A model generated the notes under the pieces. That model saw only the letters and a program-made list of their open reading frames with translations. It was not told the origin of the DNA and did not search any database. A stretch of DNA of 64,000 nt from Aplysia californica (Eukaryota > Mollusca > Gastropoda > Aplysiida > Aplysiidae). Both the position numbers and the translations under genes were made by a program. Positions 25,101 to 32,369 of the stretch are shown here, one piece after another (the stretch's first letter is position 1; each line of letters opens with the position of its first letter). The stretch lies in assembly GCF_000002075.1 (NCBI RefSeq), contig NW_004797628.1, positions 339,682 to 403,681 of the forward strand, given 5' to 3'.

Positions 25101-26948
25101 TTACTTATCTTGGTTAAATTGTAAATGTACTGTAAAAATGTGGCTCGACATGAGTTGTTTTTGGTTGTTGGGGGCGGGGTGGTGGTAAAGGAAGGTCCGG
25201 CATGAAGAAGAAAAGGGAAATAAAATATGAGTCAGACCGTGTTCATTGAAAAAAAGTTTGTTGCATAGTTTACAGCAACTGAGTATATCATTCCAAATAT
25301 AAATAAATGAAAGGAGTGCATCCTTTATTACATTACAATGATGCGTGGAGAGTCTCGACACATCACATAGAATCCAGATCCAACAAGTCACATAGATCCT
25401 AGAATTAGGCTAGGTAGGCCCTAACTGTATAACAGAAATTCACTTTGGTTCTTGCATCTGTTTTCCTGAATATCAAGGTTTATAATTAACCCTCATCCTG
25501 GGGGAGCCGGGTTTATGTCGCCCAATAAGCCTATTTCGGCACCTCGCCTTCGTTCTCGTCCCGAATCAGTGTAGCCCCTGGCTTAGCACACGCGCACCGC
25601 GCATCATCTTACGTGAAATTCGGGTCCCGAGTCGGATCCCCATTCACGCAGGTCAGGTGTGTGTGCGTCAGTCTGCTTGAGTTTGTTTGCATTTGTGGCC
25701 TTCTTCTAGAACTGCCTGCGTTGGTTCGTAATGGAGGCATACGTCTCGTTCCAAACACGCCAAGTTGGTAGCTCTAGATGTTCGTCCAATGAAATTATAG
25801 AAGAAATTGACCCACTTAGACATGAAGGGCCCGAAAGGATAGTCAGGAAACAAGACTTCCATTTTTCTATACAAAATCTTTCAAATGAGCTTGATTTTGT
25901 ATGAAATGATACTATCTGATAAAAAAGAAGCTTGTTTGATAGTTTTTAATACCATTATCATTATGCAGGTACAAAGAACAATTTGAGTGCAAAACATTCG
26001 GAAATTGACCTATATTATCCCCTTCCAAACCTCAGGTCATTCATAACAACAAGAGCGTCTAGAAAGGTTATTCGAATGGGCGTAACTACTCGTAATGTCT
26101 TATCCACTTGTGAGAGGGGGTTATTCATGTGTTTGTAACACTTTATAAATAGAAAGCTATGAAAGATAGAGAGTTATTTTCATCATCGATTAACACACTT
26201 CAACAGTATTCACGGCGAAAACACACATTTCTCGGCGCACGCGCTGTACCCCAACAGTACACACTGAGTGACCCCGGCGGCCTGCCCGGCACGTCCGACA
26301 TAATCTGTTGCTGATAAAATACGCATCTGGGCACAGACGCAGGATAAGAGTTAATACAATGTGTACTGTTGTTGAGCAGAGATTAAAAATCTGAACTGAG
26401 AAAGATGTAATAATAGATTCTAAGCTTACTGGATGCCAAATCTGGCGAAATGAGTTGAATAAAATTTCAACTCATTACAAAGATCCTAAGAGTCAGAGAG
26501 ATCTTGAATTTTGTTGATCTGTTTACAGAAATTCGCTCGTGGTCTTAATTCTTTTTTTTTTTCCTTAGAATATCAGAGTCTATAATGATTTATATATATA
26601 TATATATATTATCAGGTTACTGTGATCGTGCACAGACATAAAACTGAAGGAGGGGGTGTTGATCTGGCAAAGCGAAGCAAACTCCTCAGTTCTTGATATC
26701 AATTACCTTTGGAAAGAGCCTCCTAGTCAAAATAGGTTTTGGGAGGTTGTAGCCCACATAGGTAGCACTGCCATCAAATTATTAATAAAATTGGAACTTT
26801 CTTCCTCAGCTCTAAGGCCCCTTTGTACAACCTGGTTGGCCAAGAAGATAAAGTCTTGGCTGTAGACTGGTCCATCCCTGATCTACTTCTCTCTGGAGGT
26901 GCAGATAATCAGTTGAAGATTTTCAACTACAAGCAAACCGTGAATTGA
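2862..26948 (+). CDS. WDR12: WDR12 ribosome biogenesis protein (11 spliced coding exons)
   Basis: Exons join in frame: 2862-2938, 12952-13040, 13719-13816, 14367-14473, 15331-15449, 15827-15987, 17908-17953, 20609-20844, 22580-22685, 24666-24789, 26810-26948. All introns are GT-AG. The total is 1302 nt, 433 residues plus stop; human WDR12 has 423. The N-terminus ([19 protein letters not shown]) is the ubiquitin-like NLE domain, about residues 17-85. Seven WD blades follow, each ending in motifs such as [10 protein letters not shown] and [11 protein letters not shown], with a lysine/acid-rich linker in exon 8. In other animals WDR12 joins PES1 and BOP1 in the nucleolar PeBoW complex, required for 32S pre-rRNA processing and 60S assembly, and its NLE domain engages the AAA ATPase MDN1. 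Several in-frame ATGs lie at 2862-2890, so the exact start is unsettled. Identity is secure by motif order and by alignment from memory with the human protein. Confidence 0.95.
2939..5529. other. First part of WDR12 intron 1, nothing coding seen
   Basis: AT-rich intronic DNA. A short hairpin with TGACCGCA-type arms sits at about 3489-3511. Reading frames are short and lack motifs. Direct CTAAGGCTAAG-like words are frequent at 5340-5450. Confidence 0.5.
5740..7320. repeat. Four diverged copies of a 200-bp unit (GAATACTGTCTATCGGTG family)
   Basis: The unit runs CCGGAAGTTCTCGC, a CT-rich tract, GAATACTGTCTATCGGTG, ATCAAATTGA, CAAAGATGCTACGGCTATTT, CGAATCGAGCCGAA, ACGCGGGTCGCCATTTTG. Copies start near 5735, 6300 (shorter), 6860 and 7030. 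A further copy at 11260-12240 is split by another element. Adjacent to three of them is a CACAGAATTC hairpin (6053-6099, 6552-6598, 7375-7418), so the whole block appears to have multiplied as a unit. Confidence 0.75.
6053..7418. repeat. Three CACAGAATTCTA hairpins
   Basis: Inverted repeats at 6053-6099, 6552-6598 and 7375-7418, each with CACAGAATTCTA arms and an AT-rich loop containing CTGTTATCA or CTATTATCA. They are near-identical to each other and share arms with the palindrome at 894-926. Confidence 0.75.
7782..7905 (-). mobile_element. tRNA-derived SINE, type A, minus strand
   Basis: Read on the minus strand: TGATGGCTGAATAGACAGCG (A-box-like) followed by GGTTCGATCCC (B box), then a purine-rich stretch and a tail matching CCCCCGACTGACCAACA. 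The same head and tail occur on the + strand at 9655-9850. The spacing between the boxes is tRNA-like, but the flanks do not fold as an intact tRNA. Confidence 0.65.
8225..8432. mobile_element. Compact MITE with a telomere-repeat core
   Basis: A 208-bp element with about 27-base inverted ends. The left begins GGAAGGACTTCCGTAACGAG and the right is its inverse. It is flanked by CTAGATCT on both sides (8217-8224 and 8433-8440), although that word is common locally. The inner sequence CCCAACAAACACAAAATAGA precedes eight perfect CTAACC units (8284-8332) and then degenerate CCCTA/CCCCTA copies up to about 8388. It is the cleanest copy of the family also seen at 5538-8140 and 48333-48415. Confidence 0.8.
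8284..8332. repeat. Interstitial telomere-type repeat (CTAACC)8
   Basis: Eight uninterrupted copies of the TTAGGG-type hexamer in CCCTAA orientation, followed by about 55 bases of degenerate repeats. It lies inside a short inverted-repeat element within WDR12 intron 1, so it is not evidence of a chromosome end. Confidence 0.95.
8828..8865. repeat. Perfect hairpin with 15-base arms
   Basis: Arms CAGAGACCTAGATCT (8828-8842) and its exact inverse (8851-8865) around an 8-base loop, at the centre of the 8161-9230 element. Confidence 0.85.
8935..8984. repeat. (CA)n microsatellite
   Basis: About 25 CA units with one interruption near the end. Confidence 0.95.
9320..9475. repeat. GTTATCCGTACAA repeat cluster
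   Basis: Several copies of GTTATCCGTACAA alternate with inverted ACAATTGTGC words. A related cluster occurs at 10905-11000 (GTTATTGGTACAATTGT and inverse). Both are preceded at about the same distance by CTCCAAAATT, so the two segments are copies of one repeat. Confidence 0.55.
9655..9850 (+). mobile_element. tRNA-derived SINE, type A, plus strand
   Basis: Head TGATGGCCGAAATGACAGCG, B box GGTTCAAATCCC, then a homopolymer G tract and the tail CCCCCGACTGACCAACA. It matches the minus-strand copy at 7782-7905. Confidence 0.65.
9929..10749. mobile_element. pogo/Tigger-like MITE (CAGTCAAACCTG ends), copy 1
   Basis: Ends CAGTCAAACCTG...GACGGCCACC and the inverse GGTGGCCGTC...GGTTCGACTG, with TA directly after the right end. 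The left TA is displaced by two bases. End sequence and TA targets fit the pogo/Tigger branch of Tc1/mariner. It is 821 bp with no transposase. A second copy in the opposite orientation is at 18050-19873. Confidence 0.8.
11178..11285. repeat. TTCTCACCCGGGTGAGAA palindromes and start of a split 200-bp unit
   Basis: Contains TTCTCACATCGGGTGAGAATA, a CTCTCACCCCGGGTGAGACT palindrome and a CTATTCTCACCCCG half-site, ending in GAATACTGTCTAT. The arrangement repeats that of 6750-6890. The unit is interrupted at 11286 and resumes after 11965. Confidence 0.7.
11286..11965. mobile_element. 680-bp TIR element inserted in the 200-bp unit
   Basis: Ends GGGCGATAACATAGAGAACG and the inverse (cgttctctatgttttcgccc, 11946-11965), one mismatch in about 20. 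It separates GAATACTGTCTAT (11271) from ATCGGTGTGG (about 11974), which are contiguous in four other units, so the boundaries are well fixed. The duplication is short (TAT) or blurred. Superfamily unknown. It contains a 21-bp perfect inverted repeat (11679-11753). Confidence 0.75.
11679..11753. repeat. Perfect 21-bp inverted repeat with 33-base loop
   Basis: The left arm (11679-11699) begins GACCTCAGTGCTTTCTTGTC and its exact inverse is at 11733-11753. A transcript through here would form a long perfect stem. Confidence 0.85.
11966..12240. repeat. Remainder of the split 200-bp unit with a CT/CCCT tract
   Basis: Resumes ATCGGTGTGG, CAAAGATGCTACGGCTATTT and CGAATCGAGCCGAAC as in 5740-7320, then a (CT)n(CCCT)n tract at about 12142-12208. 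The long serine/leucine/proline-rich reading frames here are products of this tract. Confidence 0.75.
12245..12951. other. End of WDR12 intron 1, nothing coding seen
   Basis: Contains a short CA microsatellite at about 12582-12602 and a segment (12764-12824, GAAGGAGATCTACAATTGTG) that recurs at 14162-14216. No exon is recognised before 12952. Confidence 0.5.
12952..13040 (+). CDS. WDR12: WDR12 exon 2
   Basis: Acceptor TTCAG at 12951, donor GTTTGT at 13041. Encodes [15 protein letters not shown] and the following helix of the NLE domain. Phase 2 in, phase 1 out, matching both neighbours. Confidence 0.9.
13153..13205. repeat. (AT)n microsatellite
   Basis: Alternating TA run in WDR12 intron 2, breaking into TATAATATATAATT. 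Confidence 0.9.
13719..13816 (+). CDS. WDR12: WDR12 exon 3
   Basis: Acceptor TTTCAG, donor GTAAGA. Encodes [20 protein letters not shown], aligning with human [20 protein letters not shown] in the NLE domain. Confidence 0.95.
14367..14473 (+). CDS. WDR12: WDR12 exon 4
   Basis: Acceptor TTTCAG, donor GTGAGT. Encodes [18 protein letters not shown] and then [10 protein letters not shown], the end of the NLE domain and the first strand of the propeller. Confidence 0.95.
14990..15300. repeat. Dispersed intronic repeat (TTGGAAAC / GTTTTTCAGTAA family), copy 1
   Basis: Shares GAGAGTCCTTGGAAAC, ATTAATCAACGTTTT-like and AAAATTGCCAAACC words with 59690-59905 in the same orientation, and in inverse with about 40300-40560. 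The order is conserved: AAAATGGC..., GAGAGTCCTTGG..., TTTTTGTGC..., AATCAA.GTTTT. Ends are not defined. Confidence 0.6.
15331..15449 (+). CDS. WDR12: WDR12 exon 5 (WD repeat 1)
   Basis: Acceptor TTTCAG, donor GTAAGT. Encodes [18 protein letters not shown] and then a GHTGPVK start of the next blade. Confidence 0.95.
15827..15987 (+). CDS. WDR12: WDR12 exon 6 (WD repeat 2)
   Basis: Acceptor CCACAG; the donor GTCAGT is a weaker GT site. Encodes [16 protein letters not shown] and [13 protein letters not shown], the latter nearly identical to human CRGHAGSVDSIAV. Confidence 0.93.
16044..16660. repeat. Two tandem MITE-like copies with AGCTTGTCTCCTTATGCGC ends
   Basis: AGAGCTTGTCTCCTTATGCG occurs at about 16046 and 16434. 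Inverse forms (CGCGTAAGGAGACG at about 16376; CGCGTATAAGGATACA at about 16614) follow each. GTAAGATTATAAAGAA recurs after each head. This fits two related inverted-repeat elements in the intron between WDR12 exons 6 and 7. Superfamily unknown. Confidence 0.55.
16781..17545. mobile_element. pogo/Tigger-like MITE (CAGTCCGTGCCGG ends), copy 1
   Basis: Left end CAGTCCGTGCCGGCTATAAG after TA; the right end is its inverse (GTGCTTAAAGCCGGCATGGACT). The repeated word AAGCACGCTTCGG near both ends is characteristic. It is 765 bp with no transposase. The better-preserved copy at 27591-29800 has TA at both sides. Confidence 0.8.
17908..17953 (+). CDS. WDR12: WDR12 exon 7 (WD repeat 3 core, 46 nt)
   Basis: A very short exon with acceptor TTCCAG after a long pyrimidine tract and donor GTGAGA. 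Encodes [15 protein letters not shown], matching human GSWDKMLKIWST. The intron before it (15988-17907) carries two transposon families. Confidence 0.95.
18050..19873. mobile_element. pogo/Tigger-like MITE (CAGTCAAACCTG ends), copy 2
   Basis: TA-flanked (18048-18049 and 19874-19875). It matches the inverse of 9929-10749 along its outer parts: left 18050-18421, right 19477-19873. The middle is a 1.05-kb insertion (18422-19476). It lies in WDR12 intron 7. Confidence 0.85.
18422..19476. mobile_element. TIR element inserted in the Tigger-like copy
   Basis: Ends CTCACTCACTGCCA and its exact inverse TGGCAGTGAGTGAG. The insertion point is fixed by comparison with the empty copy at 9929-10749, with ATA on both sides. 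Inside, a + strand frame starting about 18686 reads [20 protein letters not shown] and continues acidic and polar; a later piece reads [13 protein letters not shown]. This resembles the acidic N-terminal tail of some transposases (piggyBac-like proteins are one option), but there is no catalytic region, so the family is unassigned. Confidence 0.7.
19983..20500 (+). mobile_element. tRNA-derived SINE, type B, copy 1
   Basis: Head GGGGGCTCTCGTGGTCTAGA with decayed B box (GAGTTCGTGTCC), CT-rich body, and the 3' domain CTCATGTGACCTTATACAGT followed by GCGAGTGCTATAAAACAC and an A-rich end. Same family as 37192-37709 and 59143-59665. Confidence 0.8.
20609..20844 (+). CDS. WDR12: WDR12 exon 8 (charged linker and WD repeat 4)
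   Basis: Acceptor CAACAG, donor GTAAGT. Begins with an acidic then basic linker ([16 protein letters not shown]), a likely nuclear localisation region by composition, then [15 protein letters not shown] and [13 protein letters not shown]. Confidence 0.95.
21011..21979. mobile_element. TAGG-ended element with 7-bp duplication, copy 1
   Basis: Begins TAGGTATCAGAAACTAAATT and ends GTTTACGCTGCCTA. Flanking 7-mers TTAGGAG and TTAAGAG differ by one base. The same 970-bp sequence lies in inverse at 50997-54631, where the 7-bp duplication is exact. The interior has a GC-rich patch (CCGGCCGGCGCCTCAACGTC). There is no transposase; inverted-repeat similarity is limited to the outermost few bases. Confidence 0.75.
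22580..22685 (+). CDS. WDR12: WDR12 exon 9 (WD repeat 5)
   Basis: Acceptor TTTCAG, donor GTAAAC. Encodes [20 protein letters not shown], aligning with human [20 protein letters not shown]. Confidence 0.95.
23906..24110 (+). pseudogene. Tc1/mariner-type transposase N-terminal fragment
   Basis: One frame reads [20 protein letters not shown] then [10 protein letters not shown]. After a frameshift near 24000 another reads [20 protein letters not shown] and AGRPKKTIQ. This is the paired-like helix-turn-helix and the GRPRKT linker of Tc1-like transposases. The DDE catalytic region is not present downstream. It lies in the intron between WDR12 exons 9 and 10. Confidence 0.8.
24666..24789 (+). CDS. 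WDR12: WDR12 exon 10 (WD repeat 6)
   Basis: Acceptor TCACAG, donor GTGATT. Encodes [18 protein letters not shown] and [16 protein letters not shown]. Confidence 0.95.
25490..26350. mobile_element. piggyBac-like MITE
   Basis: TTAA at both sides (25486-25489 and 26351-26354), with ends CCCTCATCCTG and CAGGATAAGAG (inverse CTCTTATCCTG, 8 of 11 matched). TTAA targets and a CCCT-type start fit piggyBac. It is 861 bp with no transposase, and lies in WDR12 intron 10. Confidence 0.65.
26810..26948 (+). CDS. WDR12: WDR12 exon 11 (WD repeat 7 and stop)
   Basis: Acceptor CCTCAG. Encodes [20 protein letters not shown] then [15 protein letters not shown], ending QTVN and TGA at 26946-26948. The human counterpart reads [20 protein letters not shown]. 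Confidence 0.95.
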
Positions 26949-26961
26949 TTATATGTCAGTA

Positions 26962-26967
26962 AATAAA
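26962..26967 (+). promoter_or_regulatory. WDR12: AATAAA polyadenylation signal of WDR12
   Basis: Canonical AATAAA starting 14 bases after the stop codon, which would give a very short 3' UTR. A TG/TTT-rich stretch follows at about 26985-27030, as expected downstream of a cleavage site. Confidence 0.6.
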
Positions 26968-27590
26968 AATTGTTCAAGTAAAAACTTTTGTGAGTGAGTT
27001 TACTTTTCGGTGTTGTTGGTTTTTTTTTAGTCAAGCCATCCTCTGGTATTTTTATGAATACTCTGCTGTCTGTCCTCTTTGAAAAATATTTGACAACATG
27101 TCCGCTTTTGTTTTTGTGCCTAAATTTGGACTCGTTAAACTTAAACAAACGTCAGTTTGGTTTCAAATGAAAGACATGTATTCTTTTCAAAGGTGTCATC
27201 GCAGATATGTAGGACTAGCCTAGACTATATGGATGATAATACTGAGATAAAAAGTAATGTCTTGTCTTTATCTTGCCATTAGACACATAGGTGAGAGAGC
27301 AAGTTTGCGCTGCCCTTTCTCACTTTAAACAAACCTTGCACCAAAAACATCAGCATTTATCTATCCCTTCCCCCTTTTCTTTGTCGTCTATCCCCTTCGA
27401 ATTCCTTCAGCAATGGTTGAGTGTGGTGGCAACAGGCTAGTTCTCTTTCAGCCTATCCCTTGTGTTACACAGACCCTCCTAAAATCAACATACATGATAA
27501 TAAAACAACATTGAACAATGTTGACAGCTTTAAATATCTGGTCAATACTCTATCTCTAAATATTCAGATCGATGCAGAAATATCTTTATA

Positions 27591-29800
27591 CAGTCCGTGC
27601 CGGCTTAAAGCACATTTCGGACTCAAGCATGCTAAACGGCTCTTGCTGAATTTTTGCTATATAAATTACACGCCTTTAATCACGGTAACTTTGGCTTCAA
27701 GCACGCTTCATTTAAAAGACAGTCAATATTTTCATGATGACCCATCGAGGTTCGAACTCAGTCTACACCGCAGCAGTGGAGAGTGTCAAGAGAAACACAA
27801 AGAATGCAAGTGATGGAGACACACACACACACGGGCGGAGGGGAAGGCAGATGCACACAGCGCGCGCGCGGACATGGGATCTAATCTAGCCTAGGCCTAG
27901 GGCAAAGCTACACACGACCCAAAAAATACAAAGAGAGTCGGGGAGACGAGAAAGGGAGGCTGGCTGCGATTTCACCTTTGACCCTCGCTATCCATTAATC
28001 CTGATTGTCAGGGTCCCCACAGGGTCGGGAAAAAGTCGGGAATTTTGAGATGGGTCGGGAGAAAGTCGGGAATTTTGTGATCGGTCGGTAAGTCGGGAAA
28101 GTATAGGGCCTGTGTAATGTGCAGCTATCTAGACTGTATGGTTGATGAATCCTTAAGAGGAAACGTAATTGAACCGCTGTGACGGAAGTATGTTTGACAC
28201 CGAGGCTCGATCGGGAAGAATCAAGATCTGCTTTCGTTACCGCCCAGAAATTTTCCGGTAATAGTCTGATAGATAACGCAACATTTGTAACATGCAGGTT
28301 GTGCATTATGAACGCTGTGTCGCCTTGAAAATAAATCAATATTAAAAATTGCCCTCTGCTGTCGCTTGTGGGAAAAAAAAAGAAAAAGGAGTTATACAAG
28401 CGTCTTGACAGGTTCGCCCTCGTGACCGGTCAATGAACCTGTGAGTACCGGCGGTCTGAACGCTGTAAAGTATAGGACTCCTTTATAAGATACACTCGTG
28501 GAAGGGGATTGGGGGGGGGGGGAGAGCTGAAGGCAACGCTAGAGGACAAAAACTGAACTTGGAAGCAAATTTTTAGCATTTTGATTACTACTTTAGAGCT
28601 CTCTGCAAAGCGCGCGTTGGTGCAGGCCTTGTGTGGAATCAGGAACCGTCATGCCTTGTTATTGAACTAACGTGTTCGCGTTTCATTGGATGGGGTGATT
28701 GTAATTTATATCTATATTTTATTAGCTTTCTGTTCAAGATTAGCAGATTTTCAGTGTCACTTCATCTTGTCCCCCCCCCCCCCCTCCCCTCAGTTCTTAC
28801 ATCTCTCACACTGAATAGGTGTACTTGAGCTATTCTAGTCATTACTCTACTTTGAGTTGCAGCAATGGTTTTCGTCTTCACGTTTATTATATGAATCGTG
28901 ACACCCAGTTATTGACAGTCGATTTTCTAGTTCTAGGTCTTTTTTCAGGCTCAAAACGGGATTCATTTTTTTTTTTATATAGGGCCTATAGTTTGTTATG
29001 TTGGCTAATATGATGATGGGAAAATATAAATAAGTAATAACAGACTGAAATACCAAAGTCTCTCAAGATCTCAGTGCCACATTGACATGTTGTTGACTGG
29101 ATATAATGTACCTACATGTGTGTGTGTGTGTGTGTGTATTCACAAACATATACATGTATTATATTAGATATAAATGGAGCACACGCTTTCATTGTTATGT
29201 AACGTGTTCCTGGAAAATGGATGAGGCCCCAGTCATCTATTGTTTGAAGACTATACTACAAAATGTACATTTGCATTCATTTATAGACATTTTGACTTTT
29301 TGTCTTTGATAGGTTGGCTTTTTTGGGTATCATTTTTGCGGCCTGATTTGTCCCTCGAATTGGGGTCTTGAAAAAAATTGAGGGGTCTTGAAAAAATGTT
29401 CCAGGATTTGGTGGGGACCCTGGATTGTGTATCACGCGCGAGGTGGGATGAAGACGGTGGTATGAGTGGCACAGCGGGCAGTGGTACGCACAGGTAGTGT
29501 GTAGGCCTAGTGTGCTGTATCGTGACTGGCTGTCTAAATTAAGTTTTCATTTCCCATTCGACCACAAAACAAAAACAAACAAGCAAACAAAAACTACCAT
29601 GGCGGGTGTCTAAATAACAGTGGATACTTTTGCAGGACCGCTATAGGCCTACTTACAATAAATTAAACAATGGGAAATAGCACGGGGAATTTTCAACATG
29701 AAAATCTCTGGATTATGTCTACTTCGCACTCAAGCACGCTTCGGCTTTAAGCACGCTTAAGCTTTCTCCCGACGACCGTGCTTAAAGCCGGCATGGACTG
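27591..29800. mobile_element. pogo/Tigger-like MITE (CAGTCCGTGCCGG ends), copy 2
   Basis: TA-flanked (27589-27590 and 29801-29802) with near-perfect inverted ends CAGTCCGTGCCGGCTTAAAG. It sits inside the LINE at 27470-30427, whose coding sequence continues across it, and itself contains the element at 28009-29422. Outside that insertion it matches 16781-17545 closely. Confidence 0.88.
28009..29422. mobile_element. hAT-like element with 6-bp duplication, third layer of a nest
   Basis: Ends CAGGGTCCCCAC and GTGGGGACCCTG, flanked by GATTGT (28003-28008 and 29423-29428). Copy 1 of the host element at 16781-17545 shows the empty site (CTGATTGTGTATC). Parts of the interior (28180-28640) match, in inverse, the element at 52374-53882. 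No transposase recognised. Confidence 0.82.
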
Positions 29801-30521
29801 TATATGAACCAAGCTACTGCATCCTTTGGGAGACTCTGGGCAAGGGTTTGGACTGCTGTGACATTTGCACAGGGACAAAGTCAAAAGTTTACAATTCTGT
29901 GGTCCTCCCAACCCTGCTGTATGGTGCAGTGTACCGAAATCATCTCAAGAAGCTTAATTATTTCTATGAAATGCATCTGGAGAATTCTTGGCATTAAATG
30001 GCAAAATAAAATACTGACACAAGTTCTCAAAAGGGCACATGCCGAGAGTGCGTTTTTTTAAGCTCTAAAGGACTCAACTCTGGGCTGGCCATATGGTAAG
30101 AATGCCTGACTTCAGAATTCCAAAGACAGTATTCTGTTCTGGACTGACCTCGGAGGGAAGTGAAAGACTGGTGCACCACAAAAATGCAACAAAGAAACCC
30201 GGAAAAACATGGGAGGGCCTAGCTCCTGACAGACCCAGCTGAAGAGCAGCCAGTCACAGCAAATTATGAGGCTTCGTGAATAACAAATACTGAAACCAAG
30301 AGAGGAGCCCGCAAGCTGCGCACATCCACAAATGGAAGTGAAACTTTGAAATGTTCAAAATGTGGCAAACTTTTCTCTGCCAGAATTGGTCTCATCCACC
30401 ACAGCAGAAGCCACAAGTCATCTTAATCACTTAATCTTTGATTTTTCTATTTCGGAGGAGAAATATTCTCTTCTGCAGATGTAGATCTAGTTATTGTCAG
30501 ACATTGACGGACAAGTTATTT

Positions 30522-31557
30522 CAGTGGAAACCATAGCAGGCCCGGTAATAACAGTATGAACAGGGATTATTTAAATAATGTTTTTTTCCTACTCTTTGTC
30601 TCTATTAAAAGTTATCGGCAATAACAGGGCCTCATCGGAGCCCAATCGGTTATAGCAGGAACAAAGGCTCGTTAACAATGTATAAAAAGTAAGAGTAAGA
30701 GAGAGAGAGAGAAAGAAAGAGAGCGAGAGTAACGCAGTAATGGACCAAGCCCACGCAAGCCACGCCACTGCAAGCACACGCAGCGGGTGAAGCAAGCGAG
30801 GGCTGCGGCGGTGTGCTGCAGACTTCGATCTAGCTCTAAGCCCAGCTACGCGCACGCGCAATGTGTAATGTACCCCTGTTCGTGGGTACTTGTATTGTGG
30901 CAAGGGAGACTCCTATGAATAAATTTACAACTGGATTATCCACAAATGCTTGCTTCCTTTGCATTTCTGATATAACAGGACCGTTTCTTTGGTCCCACCA
31001 TCCCTGTTATAACACGTTTCCACTATAACAGGCCCGGAACTAACAGGGATCCGGTAATAGCAGGGGTTTTTAAAATCCCCCTTTTTTTCCTACTCTTTGT
31101 CTCTATTATTACTATTAGAAGTTATCAGCAATAACAGGGCCTTATCGGAGCCCAATCGGTTACAGCTAGGACAAAAGCTCGTTAACAATGTGTAAAAAGT
31201 AAGAGAGAAAGAGAAATAAAGAGAGAGTAACGCAGTGATGGAGCAAGTCAAGCCCACACTTGACACGCCACCGCAAGCACACGCAGTGGGTGAAGCGAGA
31301 GAGGGCTGCAGTATGCTGTAGACTTCGATCTAGCCCTAAGCCTCGCAACACGCACCCGTAATGTGTCATGCGCAGGCCTGCCAAATGGCCAAAACCCCTG
31401 TTCGTGGGTACTTGTGACAAGGGAAACTACCCATGAATAAATACAGCTGGATTAGTCCAGAAATGCTTACTTCTCTTGCATTTCTGATTTACTGGGATCG
31501 GATATAACAGGACTTTTTATCTGGTCCCACCATCCCTGTTATATCAGGTTTCCACTG
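30522..31557. mobile_element. Two tandem pogo/Tigger-like MITEs (CAGTGGAAACC ends)
   Basis: Outer ends CAGTGGAAACC and GGTTTCCACTG, the right one followed by TA. The two halves (30522 to about 31016, and about 31017-31557) are copies of each other: each has CAGGCCCGG, TTTTTTCCTACTCTTTGTCT, CGGAGCCCAATCGGTTA and TGGTCCCACCATCCCTGTTA in the same order. They meet at GTTTCCACTATAACAGGCCC. Confidence 0.75.
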
Positions 31558-31835
31558 TACATTGTAAGGACATGTCTTGATAACCAGATAATTCTCACCA
31601 TAACCCCACTCCTACATTTCACGTACATTCACCTCCGCTGTCCGCTGCCCAGGAACGAAATTCATGACTAGCCATGAAGTGGAAAGAGAATGTGATGCTA
31701 TCCATGTTAGTTCAATAATGCTACACCTTAATCTGCTTAATCTTTCATTCTTTTTTAAAATAATAGTTTAAAATTATTGGGCAGAACACTACGAGTAATG
31801 GCTGAGCTAACCCTGAGCTGATGGTCAGCTGCGTG

Positions 31836-32110
31836 GGGCATCAATGGTCTAGTGATTAGCTGATGGGCTTGTGACTGAAAGGCTAGAACCTCATTGGAGG
31901 CTTCGCATTGTGACTTTGTGAAAGGCATTGCTCTTAAACTTTTCACTCAGTTGGGGAAGGGTACTCGGCTATAACAGACAGCAAAAAATATTGTTAGTTT
32001 GCAAGAGTTTGAGCACTTAATTGGCTGTCTCCCTGACTGTTGTTGTTTCCCCTCCCTTGGAAGTCAAAGGGTATGTCTATAGGACGCTACAAGACAATTA
32101 ATAATGTTAT
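31836..32110 (+). mobile_element. Diverged tRNA-derived SINE, type C
   Basis: Head TCAATGGTCTAGTGATTAGC (A-box-like), then TGTGAAAGGCATTGCTCTTA, GGGTACTCGGCTATA, GTTTGAGCACTTAATTGGCT. The same segments in the same order occur in the clearer copy at 55461-55806. Confidence 0.6.
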
Positions 32111-32369
32111 AGCAAAGTGAGCAATAAGTTAGTTACATTGCAATGTTGGGCCTAGCATACAGCAACGTCGTTTCTTTGCATAGACCAGCGTGCAATTCAT
32201 TATGAAAATGTCTAGGCTAGTATTTCATTGTCCACTAGCCAGGCGACTTTCTACGGCCAAAACAATTGCACCTACACCCCCCCCCCCCAACCCAGACACA
32301 AGCACTTGCAGCCACATGTGTGCTGGTCATCTGACCGACCTCTTTTGACCTGGGCACACACTATACTAA

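Larger units (their letters stand above)
27470..30427 (+). mobile_element. LINE 3' fragment (reverse transcriptase C-terminus and zinc finger), split by a DNA transposon
   Basis: The left piece encodes NNVDSFKYLVNTLSLNIQID. The right piece, after the insertion at 27591-29800, encodes NQATASFGRLWARVW and RILGIKW, then ends in a CCHH finger (CSKCGKLFSARIGLIHHSRS) with a stop near 30426. This order is the conserved tail of a widespread non-LTR retrotransposon polyprotein. There are several frame breaks and the 5' part is missing. Clade not assigned (RTE-like or related). Confidence 0.75.
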
